64,000 nt of DNA from contig OX637339.1 of the NCBI GenBank assembly GCA_951799405.1, positions 10,602,001 to 10,666,000 of the forward strand, read 5' to 3'. Both the position numbers and the translations under genes were made by a program. Position 1 is the first letter of the stretch; every line of letters starts with the position of its first letter. The notes under the pieces are model-generated. The model was not told the DNA's origin. It did not search any database and saw nothing but the letters and a program-made list of their open reading frames with translations. Source of the DNA: Agapetus fuscipes. Its lineage: Eukaryota; Arthropoda; Insecta; Trichoptera; Glossosomatidae. Of the stretch, positions 20,762 through 30,957 are shown in pieces.

Positions 20762-20851
20762 ATAATGGATAGATGTCGTGGTTGAAGAAGACCGAGGACA
20801 ATATGGATGGACCAAATTTCTGAAATAGGGTATGAATGGAATATCCATTAC
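20762..20851 (+). pseudogene. A-linked LINE ORF2 scrap
   Basis: It translates as DRCRG (stop) RRPRTIWMDQISEIGYEWNI, matching IDGCRGRGRPRKVWMDQIFE in the longer copies. It is cut on both sides. Confidence 0.6.
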
Positions 20852-21202
20852 CATAATAATAATATTAGGGTGATTTATTTGGTGAGCGCTGTTTTCGTGT
20901 AAATCGCACCTCAAGAGCCCTCTGGGAATTTGGTCGTCGCTGTAGGAAGCGCCAGTTCTCAAGCAAGACCCAGTTGTTGTAAGGTTGAACGCACCTTCAG
21001 TGACCGGTCTTTGGTAAAATCGAATCTACAACCTTCAATTTACGAGTCCGAAGTGTTGCCACTGGACTATGGACCGGTCCAAGAAATGCCAACAACACGC
21101 GGTGCACCTAGCGGTCACCCATCCAAGTAGCATTCGCGCCCAATGTTGCTTAACTTCGGTGATCTGATGAGAACCGGTGCTTTCAACACGGTATCGTCGT
21201 TG
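20852..21202 (-). mobile_element. SINE C with 5S rRNA-like head, copy 2
   Basis: Minus-strand order: 5S-like part (21202-21088) with CACCGGTTCTCATCAGATCA and CTTGGATGGGTGACCGCTAG; junction CATTTCTTGGACCGGTCC; a tRNA-like part with an internal deletion; body; tail seen on plus as AATATTAGGGTGATTTATTT preceded by (AAT)n. It confirms the 5S-tRNA order of copy 1 at an independent site. Confidence 0.8.
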
Positions 21203-21409
21203 ATATGACTCTGGAATCTGGATGAAATAAAATATGTAGGATGCAAGGACTGAAGAAATAGCGATTGATCTGCAATGCTGACGGCTAAGATTTCTATAAT
21301 TCTAAATGTTAAATTACATTTTTTACGTGATTTTTTTCGTTCATGCTATTTGTGCCGAGTCCATTCCTCCTATATAATGGCAATATGAGAACATGGTTGC
21401 TCATTAGTA

Positions 21410-21725
21410 ATGAATACCTATGAAATTGGAACACACGCCCAATTATGTGAGGTAAATATGTGGTCACTGTCAAATGCATTCATTTCACTAGAACGCCCCA
21501 GTTTCAAACTATGCACCGAAAATCTCCGATATTTCGGAAAATTATTTACTTATCAGGAGTCTGGTCCACTCTATTTTCTCTATGCTGCTGAGACATGGAC
21601 CATAAAAGCAGCAGAAAGGAGAAAAATTGACGCTTTCGAAATGTGGTCCTGGAGGCGCATGCTCCAAATCCCATGGACAGCTAGACGTACCAACAAGTTC
21701 ATTCGTTGGGAGTTACGTTTGGATC
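21410..21725 (+). pseudogene. RTE-like LINE ORF2 fragment, third family
   Basis: The recognisable part is 21574-21715: LYAAETWTIKAAERRKIDAF, then EMWSWRRMLQIPWTARRTNK. The related minus-strand fragment at 40120-40620 continues with the same WELRLD sequence. An A repeat starts immediately after it. Confidence 0.65.
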
Positions 21726-21975
21726 TATAATCTATAATCTAAGTTGCAAAGATATATAAACATTTAAAGCTCATATCAAATGCATGCCCACAAACAAACA
21801 CGTGTAGTTCGCGCTTACAAATGCTGAATATGACATACAAATAAAATCCAAACCTCAAATTAATATAAACCCTACAACTTTGCCGACCTTCCCTGACACA
21901 GGGGTGGCATTGGCAAAGTGAATCATTTTAACAGTATGGGTGGTTAGCCTCATATAATCTAAGTCAAGGAAATAA
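21726..21975 (-). mobile_element. Family A repeat, near full length
   Basis: Tail CTATAATCTATAATCTAAG, then the core TTCCCTGACACAGGGGTGG and head to AAGTCAAGGAAATAAT. The (AAT)n run after it is where the next element inserted. Confidence 0.8.
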
Positions 21976-22098
21976 TAGTAATAATAATAATATTAGGATT
22001 TTGTAGGGTTTGTGTATTCACACAGTGAAAATTCATTTTATTTAAAATCAAATTATTTTTTATTAAACGTTGTTTTATTTTCACAATAATATTTTAAA

Positions 22099-22141
22099 TC
22101 TCGAGTACTTTCGACCTTCAATATTCAGGTCATTATCAAGA
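22099..22141 (-). ncRNA. Hammerhead-like fold, variant core TTGATAA
   Basis: Stem I CTC/GAG, core TTGATAA, spare T, stem II GACCT/AGGTC around GAATATTGA, then GAAAG-TA-CTC. The core departs from CTGANGA, so activity is doubtful; the fold is otherwise the same. The mirror copy is at 23299-23341 (+). Confidence 0.35.
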
Positions 22142-22344
22142 GTGATGTATAAAAAATTAAAATTATTCAGAACAAACCATAGATCAAAATTATATAAATT
22201 CAAATAAATAGGTAGGTATAGGTACAATAAATATGAACTTGAAGTTCATATTATAACCTATTATAACCTATACCTACCTATTTATTTGAATTTATATAAT
22301 TTTGATCTATGGTTTGTTCTTAATAATTTTAATTTTTTATACAT

Positions 22345-23296
22345 CTATAATCTATAATCTAAGTTGCAAGCATATATTCATTTAAAGCTCTCAGATGTAT
22401 GCCCACAAACAAACACGTGTAGTTCGCGCTTACAAATGCTGAATGTGTACTTACAAATAAAATCCAAACTCAAATGAACATAAGCCCTGCAACTCCTGCC
22501 GACATTCCCTGAAACAGGGGTGACATTGGCAAAGTGAACCATTTTTTACAGTATGGGTGGTCAGCCTCATACCAACCTATAAGTCAAGGAATACGAGTAA
22601 TAAATGACATTTAAGTTTACAAAAAAAAAAAAAAAAACAACAAAACCTTAAAAATAAATCTATACAAAAAAAGTCAAAAATTTCTTATGCAAAAAAATGT
22701 AGCAAACTAATAAACCAACATTACAAATCAGCATTGCAGATTAGCCGCCACTTCTTCCTGTCCTTGCATACTTCTTTCATTTCATCCAGAGTCATAACCT
22801 TTTTCATACAAGCTCTCCTTTTATTATGACTCTGGATATTCCATTCACTCGCTATTTCGAAAATTTGGTCCATCCATACCTTTCTCGGTCTTCCTCTTCC
22901 ACGACATCCATCTATTCTAGCAACATATACTTTCTTCGTCAATCTTTCATCACTCATTCTCTCCATGTGCCCGAACCATCTTAACATACTTCTTTTAATC
23001 TTCACTTTCACACTTTCCCTTACACCACATTCCTCTCTTACAAAATCATTCCTCACCCTGTCACTTCGTTTTTTCCCAATCATACTTCTTAGATAGTCCA
23101 TTTCTACTGTATGGACTTTACATATTTCCCTTTCACTCACCGTCCAGGCTTCACTTCCATACATCAAGGTGGGCACTAGTATACCACCGTGCACCGCCAA
23201 TCTAACATTTTTTGAGAGATTTTGGTTCCTGGCGATGCAAGCGGTCGCACCCAGTACACACCTGCCTTTCATTATTCTTCTTTCAAATTCACCGGA
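22345..23296 (-). mobile_element. RTE-like LINE with family A 3' end, truncated
   Basis: From 3' to 5' on plus: tail CTATAATCTATAATCTAAG, full A unit (to 22605), A-rich spacer, then ORF2 C-terminal part. The 5' truncation at 23296 is where the palindrome arm resumes. It matches 37177 to 38115 closely, so both insertions look recent. Confidence 0.8.
22721..23296 (-). pseudogene. RTE-like LINE ORF2 C-terminal fragment
   Basis: The reading frame is open to a stop at 22721. It contains RNQNLSKNVRLAVHGGILVP, LMYGSEAWTVSEREI, MLRWFGHMERMSDERLTKKV and GCRGRGRPRKVWMDQ. It lacks the RT catalytic motifs. The frame continues by chance 75 bases into the palindrome. Confidence 0.75.
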
Positions 23297-23412
23297 CACT
23301 CTTGATAATGACCTGAATATTGAAGGTCGAAAGTACTCGAGATTTAAAATATTATTGTGAAAATAAAACAACGTTTAATAAAAAATAATTTGATTTTAAA
23401 TAATATTAGGAT

Positions 23413-23560
23413 GTTTTTTTTCATCAAGATCATCTTCATCATCACACTTCACGCTGAAGAAGCCCATCGTAGACATGGGCGAAACGTCCAGAAGCTCCAG
23501 CTCCCATAGACCACGGCAACAGATCCCGGAAAGCATCGCTCCAGCAGTAGCAATGTGGTA
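23413..23560 (+). mobile_element. Hammerhead-bearing repeat, related to 7285-7480
   Basis: TCATCAAGATCATCTTCATC, then CTGAAGA (23454-23460), spare A, stem II GCCCAT/ATGGGC (23462-23467 / 23475-23480), GAAACGTCC and GATCCCGGAAAGCATCGC. Only one end is seen. Stem I is weak (one pair). Confidence 0.45.
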
Positions 23561-23825
23561 GGTACTACTCAGCCCGTCTGAACAAGGCAGCATTGACGTT
23601 TTGCCCATGCTTGAGTGATGATCTCCACATGCGTTAATCCTTGTAGAATGATTCGTTAATACAATAAACTCTTTGTGCATCAGGATAAGTCAGAACAAAA
23701 CCGGACACAGCGCTCTACAAAACGAATAATACAAGAAAATTATTTTCCAAGATAAGGAGGCGCTTTATTCCTTTGATCAAGTCCGATCGTTATAGTGAGG
23801 CGTTTAGAGGTACCTATAGGCACGC

Positions 23826-23960
23826 ACCCAAAAGCTACACACATAATGCAACTTCTTGTCACGTTATCCCCAAAGGGTTTCGCATGCAGCGAGTGGAACC
23901 TATTTATTTTTACAGGTCAGGTTTCAGCCTTCACAAGGAACGAAAACTGGCCTATTAGGA
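23826..23960. mobile_element. SINE B fragments in opposite orientation
   Basis: A minus fragment (23826-23925: AAAGCTACACACATAATGC to TTATTTTTACAGGT) abuts a short plus piece (CAGCCTTCACAAGGAAC). Confidence 0.6.
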
Positions 23961-24189
23961 CCTCTTAGAGCCTCTTACACCAACCTCCAATCAACACTTG
24001 ATTGACACATCAAATTTGATTGGTTAATTCTGGTAAGGACCTCGGTTAAATATTTCTCGGAAGTGGGTAATAATATGATGGAATTTGAACAGGATATATG
24101 ATGTACATAAGCTGACTTACGTATATGTAACCATTTTTTTTAAGTGAAGGGAGAAATTGCATATAATTTTATTTTTGGTCTGATTGGAG

Positions 24190-24345
24190 TTTGGTGCAAC
24201 AGGCCCTTATAAAGCTGGGAAACTCTCACTTCACGTGAAGTGGCTGGCTCCTAACCAGTGAAAATAAATATATTCCACTCGGCACATGCAACCTCTTCGG
24301 GGACAATTCGGCATGAAGTTACACGTTTTGTGTAGCTTAGTTGCG
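24190..24345 (+). mobile_element. SINE B, 3' half
   Basis: CTTCACGTGAAGTGGCTGGC, AATATATTCCACTCGGCACA and TTCGGGGACAATTCGGCA, ending TGTAGCTTAGTTGCG. Confidence 0.7.
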
Positions 24346-24920
24346 ATTTCACGTGGCCAAGAAAGCTCAAACTTTCAATAATGATTTTCCCCATAAATTT
24401 GTACGGACATTTTAACGACCCGATTAGCTGTTCACATGTGGTCATGTTTTTTCGCTTGCTATCTACCGATACGATCGCCAACAAAATTTGTAGGTACTGT
24501 AAATAATTGTTTAATGTAAAATAATTTAAGAGTAGAGAACAGTGTTAGAGTATAACAAAACACTCTAGTGATTGTTTCTAAAAGTTTCCCGGAATAATTC
24601 TGTTTTTATTTCTCGCGGAATGCAAATCCTGACGACTTTGCATTTGCAGCGCGAAGTTGCTTGCGGATATTTTTAGTTTCTGCCCTGCTCCCGGATTACC
24701 TCACTACAAACCAACCAAACTAACTTTTCACTCAGTCGGGTGCGCGCATTGCGAAACACTGGCTGGCAGTTTGAGAAGCTCAAACAAAATAATGCACTCG
24801 GCTGACAGGAAAAGTGAAATGGCAAAGAGCAAACGTAAAACAGAGTGATTTTCAAACTTATGAATGTTATACATTTCAGGATAAATAATTAATTGGGGGT
24901 GTTTTACGGTAATTCATATT
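24346..24920. other. Spacer, nothing recognised
   Basis: Two opposing ORFs of 60 and 63 codons overlap at 24657-24855; neither has a motif. Confidence 0.4.
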
Positions 24921-24923
24921 ATA

Positions 24924-25155
24924 GACCGGTCCGAAGTCTAGTGGTAACGCTTCAGACTCGTAAAGGGAAGGTCAAGGGTTCGAATCCCAACGGAGCACAA
25001 AAAATACACCATATATTTTTAAATGCTCTTCGCTGGGTTAAAAAAAATCAAATACCTACCTTTACCAAAGACCGTTCACCAAAGGTACATCTAGCCTTAC
25101 AGCAACTGGGTTTTGATGAGAATTGGCGTTTTTTAGCAACGACCAAGCTCGTAAA
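24924..25155 (+). mobile_element. SINE C, tail lost
   Basis: Head GACCGGTCCGAAGTCTAGTG, box B GGGTTCGAATCCC, body to GACCAAGCTCG, then a direct switch to a SINE B head. Confidence 0.75.
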
Positions 25156-25157
25156 AA

Positions 25158-25245
25158 GGCCGGTTGATAGCTCAGTTGGTAGAATGCTTGCATTCTATGC
25201 CGAGAGCAAGGGTTCGATTCCCACCGAGGGTGTCAGAAATGATTT
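25158..25245 (+). mobile_element. SINE B tRNA-like head only
   Basis: GGCCGGTTGATAGCTCAGTT, TGCATTCTATGCCGAGAGCA and box B GGGTTCGATTCCC are all present; the copy ends just after GTGTCAGAAATGATTTA. Together with the preceding C copy it makes a C-B tandem. Confidence 0.7.
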
Positions 25246-25520
25246 ACATTTATACATAAATGGGTATGACCATCATCAATGGCGATGGCGCCACCCTAAG
25301 GCCCGGTATTTTCATCGTTAGCTTGTATGACTTTGAACTGATGTAAAAAAAAAACTATCCACGCGATGGACATAAGTGCGTTCTTTTCATTCAGTATAAA
25401 TCTTCAGGAGCATAATTGTAATAAATATGAGTAATTAGGCGAAAACGTTTGATCAAAAAAAAAAAAAAGTGGATTTAAACTTTGATTTTTCTATTGAATT
25501 TATAAAATATATATATTATA

Positions 25521-25569
25521 CTAGCAGACTGACCGTGCTGCGCACGGTTGTCTGCTAGGCCCTTCGGGC
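25521..25569. other. Double hairpin
   Basis: CTAGCAGAC (25521-25529) pairs with GTCTGCTAG (25550-25558), with ACCGTGC/GCACGGT inside, then GCCC-TTC-GGGC (25559-25569). No family assigned; it could be a transposon end. Confidence 0.5.
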
Positions 25570-25694
25570 AGTGTAAGTCTGGCTTCGCAATAATTTTTCC
25601 TCACACCTCCTTCATAGTAATTAAATGCTTTAAGAAGTAATTTGAAAAAAAAATTGCGGTAAAAGGGTTATTTAGTTCTTTCATGTTCTGAGTA

Positions 25695-28600
25695 TCTTGT
25701 ATGAAGCATGAGGTATGAGGCTGACCTCCCATACCTAAAAAAATGTTCACTGAACGAATGTTTCTCTGTTCCTGAAAAGGTCGGCAAAATTGCAGGGCTT
25801 ATGGTCAAGAGAGGCTGAAATTTTTATTTGTAATTACACATGCAGCGTTTGTAAGGGCAAACTCACTCATGTCTGCTTGGGGGCATGCATTCAATATGAA
25901 TTATAAAATGTATGTATGCAACTTAGATTTATATTCTAAATTAAAAACATCAAGTGCCACAATTATATGTTAGCGTGAAAGAACATTTGCCAGCTTGTGG
26001 GTGTGCATTGTATTTGAATCATCAAAACTCTTTTTGCAACTTAAGATTATAAATTAAGATAACCGTTGTTTAAGGATTTTTCAAACCCAAATTCCTTGAC
26101 CTAAGGGTTAGTATGAGGCTTACCACCCATATCGCATAAATGGGTTCACTTAACTAATGTTCCCCCTGTTTCTGAATAGGTCGGCAAAAGTTGCATGGCT
26201 TATGGTTATGAGAGGCTGAAATTTTTATTTGTAATTACACATGCAGCATTTGTAAGCGCAAAGTCACTCATGTCTGCTTGGGGGCATGCATTGAATATGA
26301 ATTATAAAATGTATGTATGCAACTTAGATTTATATTCTAAAATTAAAAACATCAAGTGCCACAATTAAATGTTAGCGTGAAATGACATTTGCCAGTTTGT
26401 GGGCGTGCATTCAATTTGAATCATCAAATAACTTTTTTTGCAACTTTAGATTATAAATTAAATTTAACATTGTTGAAGGATTTTTTAAACTCAAATCCTT
26501 GACGGATAGGTAAGTATGAGCTTGAATACCCATATCGCAAAAAATGGTTCACTTGACAAATGTTTCCCCTGTTTTTGAAAAGGTTGGCAAAAGTTGCAGG
26601 GCTTATGTTCATTAGAGGCCTTAATTTTAATTTGTAAGTTAACATGCAGCATTTGTAAGCGCGAACCCACTCATGTCTCCAGGGGGGCATGCATTGAATA
26701 TGAATTATAAAAGTTATTGTATCTGTGCAACATAGATTATATATTCTAATATTTAAAAAAAATCAAGTGCCACAACTATATGTTAGCGTGAAATGACATT
26801 TGCCAGTTTGTGGGCGTGCATTCAATTTGAATCATCAAATAACTTTTTTTGCAACTTTAGATTATAAATGAAATTTAACGTTGTTGAAGGATTTTTCAAA
26901 CTCAAATCCTTGACTTATAGGTAAGTATGAGCCTGAATACCCATCTCGCAAAAAATGGTTCACTTCACAAATGTTCCCCCTGTTTTTGAAAAGGTTGGCA
27001 AAAGTTGCAGGGCTTATGTTCATTGGAGGCCTTAATTTTAATTTGTAAGTTCACATGCAGCATTTATAAGTGCGAACCCACTCGTGTCTCGAATATGAAT
27101 TATTAAAGTTATTGTATCTGTGCAACTTAGATTATATATTCTAATATTAAAAAAAATCAAGCGCCACAACTATATGTTAGCGTGAAAGAACATTTGCCAG
27201 TTTGTGGGCGTGCATTCAATTTGAATCATCAAATAACTTTTTTTGCAACTTTAGTATATAAATTAAATTTAACGTTGTTGAAGGATTTTTCAAACTCAAA
27301 TCCTTGACTTATAGGTAAGTATGAGCCTGAATACCCATATCGAAAAAAATGGTTCACTTGACAAATGTTCCCCCTGTTTTTGAAAAGGTTGGCCAAAGTT
27401 GCAGGATTTATGTTCATTAGAGGCCTTATTTTTAATTTGTAAGTTCACATGCAGCATTAATAAGCGCGTACCCACTCGTGTCTCCAGGGGGGCATGCATT
27501 GAATATGAATTATAAAAGTTATTGTATCTGTGCAACTTAGATTATATATTCTTATATTTTAAAAAAATCAAGTGCCACAACTATATGTTAGCGTGAAATG
27601 ACATTTGCCAGTTTGTGGGCGTGCATTCAATTTGAATCATCAAATAACTTTTTTTGCAACTTTAAATTATAAATTAAATTTAACGTTGTTGAAGGATTTT
27701 TCAAACTCAAATCCTTGACTTATAGGTAAGTATGAGCCTGAATACCCATCTCGCAAAAAATGGTTCACTTGACAAATGTTCCCCCTGTTTTTGAAAAGGT
27801 TGGCAAAAGTTGCAGGGCTTATGTTCATTGGAGGCCTTAATTTTAATTTGTAAGTTCACATGCAGCATTTATAAGTGCGAACCCACTCGTGTCTCGAATA
27901 TGAATTATTAAAGTTATTGTATCTGTGCAACTTAGATTATATATTCTAATATTAAAAAAAATCAAGCGCCACAACTATATGTTAGCGTGAAAGAACATTT
28001 GCCAGTTTGTGGGCGTGCATTCAATTTGAATCATCAAATAACTTTTTTTGCAACTTTAGATTATAAATTAAATTTAACGTTGTTGAAGGATTTTTCAAAC
28101 TCAAATCCTTGACTTATAGGTAAGTATGAGCCTGAATACCCATATCGAAAAAAATGGTTCACTTGACAAATGTTCCCCCTGTTTTTGAAAAGGTTGGCCA
28201 AAGTTGCAGGATTTATGTTCATTAGAGGCCTTATTTTTAATTTGTAAGTCACATGCAGCATTAATAAGCGCGTACCCACTCGTGTCTCCAGGGGGGCATG
28301 CATTGAATATGAATTATAAAAGTTATTGTATCTGTGCAACTTAGATTATACATTCTAATATTTAAAAAAAATCAAGCGCCACAACTATATGTTAGCGTGA
28401 AATGACATTTGCCAGTTTGTGGGCGTGCATTCAATTTGAATCATCAAATAACTTTTTTTGCAACTTTAGATTATAAATTAAGATTACCGTTGTTTAAGGA
28501 TTTTTCAAACTCAAATTCCTTGACTTAAGGGTTAGTATAAGGCTTACCACCCATATCGCATAAATGGGTTCACTTAACAAATGTGTCCCCTGTTTCTGAA

Positions 28601-28800
28601 AAGGTCAGCAAAAGTTGCAGGGCTTATGGTCATGAGAGGCTGAAATTTTTATTTGTAAATACACATGCAGCATTTGTAAGCGCAAACTCACTCGTGTCTC
28701 CGAAGAGGAGTGCATTGAATATGAATTATAAATGTTAATGCGTCTATGCAACTTAGATTGTATATTGTAATAATACTTTAAAAAAATTAAATGCCGCAAT
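25695..28800 (+). repeat. Satellite built from family A, ~400-bp unit
   Basis: CCTTGAC unit starts lie at 26094, 26497, 26908, 27302, 27713, 28107 and 28518, with a degenerate first unit near 25695. Spacings are 403, 411, 394, 411, 394 and 411. Each unit is an A repeat followed by a truncated A repeat (ATGTTAGCGTGAAATGACAT to TTTAGATTATAAATT). The alternation gives an 805-bp dimer, 26908-27712 and 27713-28517, nearly identical. The minus ORFs inside (60-92 codons) are by-products of the repeat. Confidence 0.85.
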
Positions 28801-29318
28801 AAGTACGGTTTCATATAAAAAGTTGACCTAATCGATCGTCATTATTTCTAAAAAATACATGTTATAACTGGTTGAAGTATAATTTTGAAATAAATAAAGA
28901 ATATAGGTAGGTACTCAACGGAATTCAACCGAAAAAGAATCGACTTGGCAATGGCAACGATGGCAACTTTGAAGTGCTGGCAATTTATTTGAAATTCGGA
29001 TGTCAAAATGAGTTTTGTTTCTCGCATAGGTTTTACATAAAAAGGTGTTGTGATTGATCATGTTTATTTATTTAAAAAACAACAATTTAAAATCTACTAA
29101 TGATGAGGAAGCACATCCCAAGTCCTGAACAATATTTGTTGTGAATATGACGTGCATCTGTTCAGGAGTTCTTCAGTTTGAATGCCATTAACGCACAACT
29201 ATTTTGTATGGGGAGGCCGTTGCATTTTATATTATAGGGGGATGTTAATACCACTTACCTGCAATTATCTTTTCAATTTAGATTATAGAAAACTATGTGC
29301 AATAAAGTGGCGAATGGT
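28801..29318. other. Spacer, nothing recognised
   Basis: No family member; one 62-codon ORF at 29182-29370 overlaps the next palindrome. Confidence 0.4.
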
Positions 29319-29519
29319 GCCATACAACTCGATTCCCATCGGTTTCCCTTTTAAAATGAGGCAAAAATGATAATAAAGTAGACAGCATGGTTTCAATGGG
29401 GAAAAAATATGTATTGTTTCTTTGGTTTTAAATTAATTTTTTTACTTCGTCCCTATATTTTTTTACTACTTTGTTGCCTCATTTTAAAAAGGAAGCCGAT
29501 GGGAATCGAGTTGTATGGC
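29319..29519. mobile_element. Fold-back element, about 200 bp
   Basis: GCCATACAACTCGATTCCCA / TGGGAATCGAGTTGTATGGC at the ends, with pairing continuing through TTTTAAAATGAGGCAA and AAAGTAG. The ~85-bp interior is AT-rich. No TSD recognised. Confidence 0.6.
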
Positions 29520-29999
29520 CCCCTTTTCTTCTGGATGGGACGCTAGGTATAAAACACCCGGGCTTCGGTACAATCCACTAATACCATACCTATTTTTTAA
29601 GCGTCCTTTGTATACGTTCCCGGGTAATTTATTTTTTAAAACACTTTCCTTTGACAGTATTCAAACCCGTGCTCGGTAGGTCGGTGGCACAGTTGGTTGG
29701 GCAGGGTTAGATTCCCCGTGGTCGCTCGCCTGTAGATCAAATGATGTGTTCACAGCGGAACAGATGGCTTCAAAGTAAATCTAATCTAGTAGATAATTAT
29801 ATGCGCAAGCGTATTAAACAAGGAGTCTATTTATGAAATTCTGTGAAAAATCCGCCTTGTATTATAAACCTTACACGCAACTCAACATCCTTTGCCATCG
29901 AGTACTCGACATACAGTACCTTATGGTCCTTCAGCTATCCAAATCCACACCTTAAAGGTAAAAAACAAATTGGGTGTATCTTCTTATAGTAAGTGAACT
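29520..29999. other. Spacer, weak tRNA-like element
   Basis: Near 29692-29740, GGTCGGTGGCACAGTTGG and GGGTTAGATTCCCC resemble boxes A and B but are too close together. Otherwise nothing. Confidence 0.3.
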
Positions 30000-30115
30000 T
30001 CAGGGAAGGTCAGCAAGAGTTGCAGGGTGTATGTTCATTTGAGATTTGGGTTTTTATGTCTAGTATCTCATGCGGCATGTGCAAGCGCAAACTTACACAT
30101 ACATATTTCTGCAAC
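30000..30115 (+). mobile_element. Family A fragment
   Basis: TCAGGGAAGGTCAGCAAGAG through CATGCGGCATGTGCAAGCGC; both ends missing. Confidence 0.65.
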
Positions 30116-30640
30116 AAATCAATGAATATACCTAGCTGGTTAAAACTTTGCAAATTTGTAAAAATAAATATTAAGCTTTTGCTACTGCACAATAAATCTT
30201 TGGATGTTGCGTTAATCTATAATCCTAAAATTGTTAATGTCATATTTAAGTATATTACCCCGAATGTAAAACATAGCGAAAATTCCTCTCGATCGCGTAA
30301 ATAGAAAAATGTATTGAAGATGTCCCAGCACCCCTAGCAAGCAATTTAGTTTTCATGTATTTTTTCTATTTACTAGATCGACGGGAATTTACGCAATATT
30401 TTATACTTCGGCTGCAGGTAATGAAACCTTTGCACTGAATAGAAAGAGGAAGTCCCCAATCTCATCAAAAAAAGCTCGGCTTAACCAGAGAAGGACATTT
30501 TCTTATTACTTGCTTGCAGCCTCTATTAATGTTATTGAGCAAATCTTAGACAGTGATGCTCAACCTAGCGAGTATATTCAATTACTTTTTTGTGGCAGAA
30601 AATAATCAAATGGTTTGTTTATTATTTCTGATCGCCAAGC
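30116..30640. other. Spacer, nothing recognised
   Basis: No family member; the 103-codon ORF 29993-30304 is mostly the A fragment. Confidence 0.4.
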
Positions 30641-30916
30641 TTTTTTTTTTATACTTAAATGTTATTTATTGCTCGTATTCCTTGACTTATAGGTTGGTAT
30701 GAGGCTGACCACCCATACTGTAAAAATGGTTCACTTTGCCAATGTCACCCCTGTTTCAGGGAATGTCGGCAAGAGTTGCAGGGCTTATGTTCATTTGAGG
30801 TTTGGATTTTATTTGTAAGTACACAATCAGCATTTGTAAGCGCGAACTACACGTGTTTGTTTGTGGGCATACATCTGAGAGCTTTGAATGAATATATCCT
30901 TGCAACTTAGATTATT
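30641..30916 (+). mobile_element. Family A repeat, young subfamily
   Basis: It starts in a T-run then ACTTAAATGTTATTTATTGC, the same upstream bases as the LINE-attached copies, so it is a LINE 3' end truncated in the 3'UTR. It is almost identical to the unit at 3606. Its tail runs into ATTATTATTATTC and the next LINE's poly(T). Confidence 0.8.
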
Positions 30917-30924
30917 ATTATTAT

Positions 30925-30957
<33 letters not shown>

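Larger units (their letters stand above)
22000..23399. mobile_element. Penelope-like fold-back element interrupted by a LINE
   Basis: It is flanked by ATAATATTAGGAT (21987-21999 and 23400-23412). Outer arms (about 22040-22143 and 23297-23399) and inner arms (22144-22225 and 22270-22344) form one palindrome once 22345-23296 is removed; the element is then about 448 bp. A one-sided extension (TTTGTAGGGTTTGTGTATTC to GTGAAAATTCATTTT) is at the left end. Each outer arm carries a hammerhead-like fold (22099-22141 minus, 23299-23341 plus). Confidence 0.65.

Noticed and set aside
21088..21202. 5S rRNA gene
   Set aside because: Diverged, and fused to SINE C in the same way as the copy at 19135-19250, so it is a SINE head or pseudogene.
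26451..28339. Four minus-strand ORFs of 60-92 codons with nearly identical proteins, looking like a gene family
   Set aside because: They lie in the A-derived satellite and repeat with its unit; similarity comes from the array, not from coding constraint.
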